Below are positions 29,064 to 35,000 of a DNA stretch of 64,000 nt, piece after piece. The first letter of the stretch is position 1. Every line of letters starts with the position of its first letter. Location of the stretch: positions 53,139,359-53,203,358 of the forward strand of contig OX328132.1 in assembly GCA_946811695.1 (NCBI GenBank). The letters are read 5' to 3'. The stretch comes from Gonocerus acuteangulatus (Eukaryota > Arthropoda > Insecta > Hemiptera > Coreidae). Position numbers and translations under genes: made by a program. The notes under the pieces were generated by a model. The model did not search any database. It was not told where the DNA came from and saw nothing but the letters and a program-made list of their open reading frames with translations.

Positions 29064-32000
29064 CGCTCTCTAGATGCCCCAAAAGGTCTTATTTCGATCA
29101 AATTTGGCTCAAAAAGACTTTAATTTAAAAGTTCAAGTTCTTTAACCAGCAGAATCTGCCCTCCGGAAGACTATTTTTTTGTCAAAATGGTTGCAATCAC
29201 GGATTTGCGTTTATAGGCTTCCAGGTACACTTTTTTTAGGTTTTTTAACATTGAAAAATTAATTAAATTAGTTTTTCTTACTAATTTTCGGTTCGAGTAC
29301 TTAAAAATCAGTTGACACTTATTCTAGATGTTTTGCATTCATCCAAACTAACATATTTAAATGTTGATAACTTTTGGAGTTAAATGAGTATTAGGAAAAT
29401 GAACATTTTGTTAACTAGAATTAGCAGTTTTGGGATTTTCATATATTTTCAAGTTCTCGAAAACTTGTAATAGCGTTTAAGTTGGCTAAAACTCTTCCAA
29501 GATCTAAATTGTTAGTATTCCATGCACCGGAAATGGCCTCAGCCTCCCCCCCCCCCCAATTTTCCCAGCCCACTCCGAAATTAGCCATTTAATAAAATAA
29601 AAGAGTTTTCTTCGTTGGAAGTTAAGTGAGTGGTAGAAAAAAACAAAAAACATTTTATTAACAGGCATGAGAAGTTATGGTATTTTCATATATAGTTACT
29701 AAAAAAAGTCTCTGCACACCCCCATGCAAGTTTTTCCATCGTGCAAAAAAGAGGCATTCTACAAGATACTGGAAATAAAATTCACACTTTTTGTTACACA
29801 ATTTAATGTATTTAAGTAAAAAATAATTAAACGTAATATAATTTATTTTCTTTAATTTTTTTGGAGATATACATAAAAAGTCAAAATATTGAAAAGCCAA
29901 ACATCTCTGCATATTTGAAATTATCAAACATAAGGGGACTTAGACAGATTTCATTCTGTCCCTAACATTCCCTAGTTAATCCTGACAACTCAGTGCAAAA
30001 CCAGTTATTTCCTTTAAACTGGAACTTTTAAAATGGTATTTCCAACTATGATGTGTGAACAAATTATAAATTTGAGAAGACAGTGGCAGTTGTACAGAGA
30101 AATAGGACAAAACATCAAAAAAAGTTATTCTACAGTGAGGTTCATCCTAATGAGGAGCGAACAACTGGGTTCTGTTGAATATAGATGCCGAACTGGTTGC
30201 TCCATGCTCATTAAAAGAGGGAAATTGTAATAAGTGTAGCCAAAGAACCACACATTAGTACTTTAAATTTAACAGGTATGGTTCAGGCTAATTTTAACAT
30301 TGAGGTGTTTTCACAGACCCAGGAGGATTATAAAAAATGCTGGATATAATGGACATAAGCCAAGGTGCAAGCCACTTAACCGGCTACTGAGACTTCAATT
30401 TTCTTAAACATCACTTAAATAAACCATTATTGTTCTAGGAACGTGTTCTATTTACAGATGAAAGTAATTTTAACAGTTGTGGATCGGATAGCTTTCAGGT
30501 CTGATGGTGTAAAGATCAGCTCCGTTACAAACCCTAGTTGGTGTGGTTTAACACATTCGGGCCCATTTTATATATTATAAAATAAGTGAAGACGTATTCC
30601 CCCTACTCTTTCAAGTCTCTCAGCACTTCAATAGTAATAAAAATTAGAAGTTCTCTTTTCTCCTCAAATATTTTACTAATTGAAATGAAATATTTTTTTA
30701 TATTATTATTTCAAGATGGAAGAGATAAAAGTACTTATCAAAACAATGTCGAATCGACTTACAATAAATACTCAGGAGACAAAGAAATTGACTTCCGAAG
30801 TGCATCTTTCAATAAATGAGACAAGGGAATTGAAAAATTAAAAGCCAGTATGATTGATATTGAAAAACGAGTATCTTTGGTAGAAAAGCAGCAAAGCAAT
30901 TAATGTTTACTTGATCAAAAATCACGACGATAGAACTTAATATTTTACTACATACCCGAAGAAGAGAATGAAAACATTTCCCAATTAGAAAAAATGTGCC
31001 TTAGAGTTTTTAAAGAAATGGAAGCCCAAATATATGAGCACGCGATTGACTTTGTTAGGCGTCTGGGAAGACTCAAAGGAAATAGACCTGCACTCGTAAA
31101 ATTTCTGGCACTAAAGAAAAACATTGAAATATGGCATTTAACACCTAAATTGAGGAATACAAATATTCTTATATTCGAGGATTTCCCTGTTGAAACTAGA
31201 AACATTTGTAGAAAATTGAATGTGTATAGAAAGGAGGCAAGAAAGAGGGAATTGTCTCCAAAACTGATATACGATAAATTGGTGATAAATAGTAAAGAAT
31301 TCTCTTGCGGTGAAGCGAAGGAAGCCCTGTTTAAAGATGGCTCGAATGAAGAGGAAAATTCAAGAAGGAAGAAAAAGGGAAAAAACATTCAACCCCGGAG
31401 CCGTTAAACAGGCTGGGAAGAGTAACAGTCTGCTGAAACAATTGCTCAAAAGAACAGGAAATAGTAATAAAGAAGATTAACAGTAAGAACCCTGAGCCTC
31501 AGGAAGAAGAGATCAGGAAAGGATGGAATGACACCAAATTTAGGAATATGAGAATCATTAAATTTCATTACTAGTCTTATATACAATTTCTCTGACATAA
31601 ACATCAGGTATTCCAATTTAATCCTTTTATAGACTTATAAACACTTCAGCTATTCGTGTGTTATAATATATTTAATGGGCAAAATAAATAAACTTAAAAT
31701 GTTACCAAAATCAAGCTTTGATGAAAAAACAGAACAAGATATTCCCTAATAATTTTTTAATTAATTTTCAGTTCAATAATTTGTGTAATATTTGTAAATT
31801 GACTATATTTTTTCACTTTTTTTTTGCTACAAAATTCTGCTTTCACTTCTCTTCGAAACTAATGTTTTAGTAAATAGTTTGCAGACAAATATCTCGGTAT
31901 GCTGTATAGTTACTGATAGTTCAATGATATTAGAAGGTTTTTTTTTTTTTTTTTATTTTAGTTTAAAAATTAAAATTTTCAATATACAATTTGCATACAT

Positions 32001-35000
32001 TTAAATAGTCAGTGTTTTTAGTTAAACTTATTATTGATTTATAAGATTATTAAGACAGAAGCATTGTAATTACTTTTTATGATTATTTTAAAATTTATTA
32101 TTATTATTGTAATTAATTGAATTTTACGGCCAATTTTCTGTTCCAGCTCTATCTGTATAGGTTTAATCCTGTAAACAGATTAATTTAAATTAAAAAAAAT
32201 AAAATAAAAAGTTGAAGAAAACAACAAAAAATACCCTTTAAAAAGGAACCTAATTGGGACAGTAGCATGGAGGTGGAGGTGTCTTGGTCTGGGGGTACAG
32301 TTTGCTGCAGAAGCTGATAACTTACAATTTATAGATGGAGTAATAGATCGGCACATTTGTATAGGAATTTTAAGAGCAAATTTTCAATAAAGTTCAATAT
32401 CCAAAGGACTTTTATTATACAACACGATAACGATCCCAAACATGCAGCATGAACAGTTGAGGATTTGTTGCCCTACAATGCCTCACAGCAACTCAAACAC
32501 CTCCCCTGTCCCCTGAACTAAACCCAATAGAGCATCTGTGGGATGAATTAGGTTGGCAGGAAGCCAAATTTAAAATAAAGAATAAAAACTCTGCTCAAAG
32601 AAGAGTGGGGGATAATTACTCCTGAAACAAAACAAAAAAAAAAAAAGAAACAGTTACTCAAGGTAAATAGATTGTGGGATGTTATTAGAAATAATGAAGC
32701 ATATACAAGATATTGAATTAAAATTTTGTGAGTTCAGACTTTGTCGTATTATTCGTTAATCTATTTAAACAAAAAATATACTGACCTGATTTAATAACAA
32801 TTATTTACAATTCTATAATAAATTTTGTTCAAAATTACATGAATTTTATGTCAACAAACCTGTTCTTAAATATTTTCTGTACAATGGAAAAAATTGCTTG
32901 CGTGTGTGCAGAAACTTTTGTTTGTAAGTGTATTTCCTTAAATATCTCGAAAACGGTTGGGAAATTGTGGTAAGTAGACGGTAACCATTAGAAAGCTTAC
33001 TAAATTTTCTACGAAAACAGTTCTGGAGTAATGTTTGACAGGACGATCTCAGGTGGAGAAATAACTGCTTAAAACTTTTAAAGTGTTGATTTTGTTACTT
33101 CGAACTGGCCTTTCTGTTAGTTTTCCTCAGTTTTTTATTGTTTGTTGTTTTTGTAATTGGTTTTAGCAGTTAAATGAATTTGCCAGTAAATATTAGATAC
33201 GTAACACAAGAATCCAGTTTTGGTTGTTTGTAATAGAGCTTTCCAAAGTAGAAGAAAGAAGAAGATACTTTTCTGTGCATCTTTTCTTAAAGATTACATT
33301 GGAGTAGGTGTTTAAAATGTTCACAAAATATTGGCTATCTATTCTAAGCTTTTCAAATGACACTAGGGATAAGAACGTTATGGAAACGTGCTAAGATAAC
33401 GTATTTGATGCGAGTCGAACTATTTATACAGGATCCCTGTCTCCTTGAGTGAATGAAATGCTGCTGCTGTATTTTTTCTTGTAGTGTTGCTAGAAGTTGA
33501 TTCAATTTGTGAGAATAAGGCTTACTATATATATGTTCAAAACATAGTCAGTTTCTTAACATGTAGAGCTGTACAAATCTAAAATGTATATAAATTATGC
33601 TTTCTCCTTTATTCTATTAATCCTTTTCTGTCACACAGCTTCTGGAAGTCCATATGTGCCATTTTAATAATATTTCTTTATTAAAATTACTGTATATCAA
33701 GTCATTGTAATAGTTTAGATATATCAAATCATTGCTGACGATACTAAAATGAACATCGACAGTGACAACATATTATTCGGATATTAACAATATATTATTT
33801 TAGGCAGGAATAGGAAGTGTTTTTCAACCTCATGGACTGGGTCATTTAATTGGTATAGATGTACATGATGTAGGAGGGTACACTGATGATACACCTGAAC
33901 GTCCTTTGAAACATGGATTACACACCTTAAGAACCGCACGGAAACTTCAGACAAACATGGTCATGACTGTTGAACCAGGCTGTTATTTTATCGATGAGGT
34001 AATAAATTATTTATAATACAAGTCTCTTTTTTTCAAATTATTTTACACTTTATTTGCCCAACCGCGAATGCTGTTAGAATGTTCAAAACACATGAGTTCT
34101 GTAGGAGCAGAATTCAAGAAACAATTGGAAAAACATCCAAACTCAAGGGAGAGGGTAAGTTGCATCCAATAATAAGCTGATTTGCTCGCTCATTTCAGAT
34201 GGTGCAGGATTCTTTTCCTGTCCACTGCACTTTTTGGACTTCGTTATCTTGGGAAATGCTTATTATTTGTGTTATGAAGTTCATCCCCTTCTCTTTACTC
34301 CCTGTGACTTCTTTTATTCCCTTAACTCAAAAGGAAAACTTTCATGAAAGAAAAACTTTCTGTGGGAGAGGTAAAAACAAATTCTCAAGGATCTTGCGAG
34401 TTTCTCTAAATCTTAAATGATATATTATCCCAAGTACTTTGCAAAAGCTCCTGCATGATCTCAGATTTTGCTGTTTATTTTTTCTCACAGCAGCTCGATC
34501 GAATTGAGATCTGAAGACTGAGCAGACCATGTCATGTTATTCAATATGCCTTCATTTAATTTTTCTTTTAGATACTTCCTACAAAGTTTTGAAGAATGTT
34601 TTGGACCATTATCCTGATACATAGTCTATCCAAAACCAATTAAACAAAGACCAGAGAAAATTGAATGTCTTGCAAAATGTTTTTTTAGCACTCCTCGTTA
34701 AGAATTCCAGTAATTAGTACGAGGTCTCTTCGATCAATGCCAGAGAAACTTCCTTACATGATAACCGAACTTCCTACATGCTTTTCAGTAGTGACTATAC
34801 ATTGTGGAATAAACGTTTTTGATGGTGACTGACAAGCCATTATCTGGTTGTTCGGCAATTGGATCTATACTTCTGAAACTTTGATTCATCTGTTCAAAGA
34901 ACTGTTTTGCAGTGCTCCAATGTGAAATCTGTCATTGACAATAGGTGTATAGAACAAACATAAATTACAATAAGTTTGAATGGCTCTCAAAAAGAACTTC

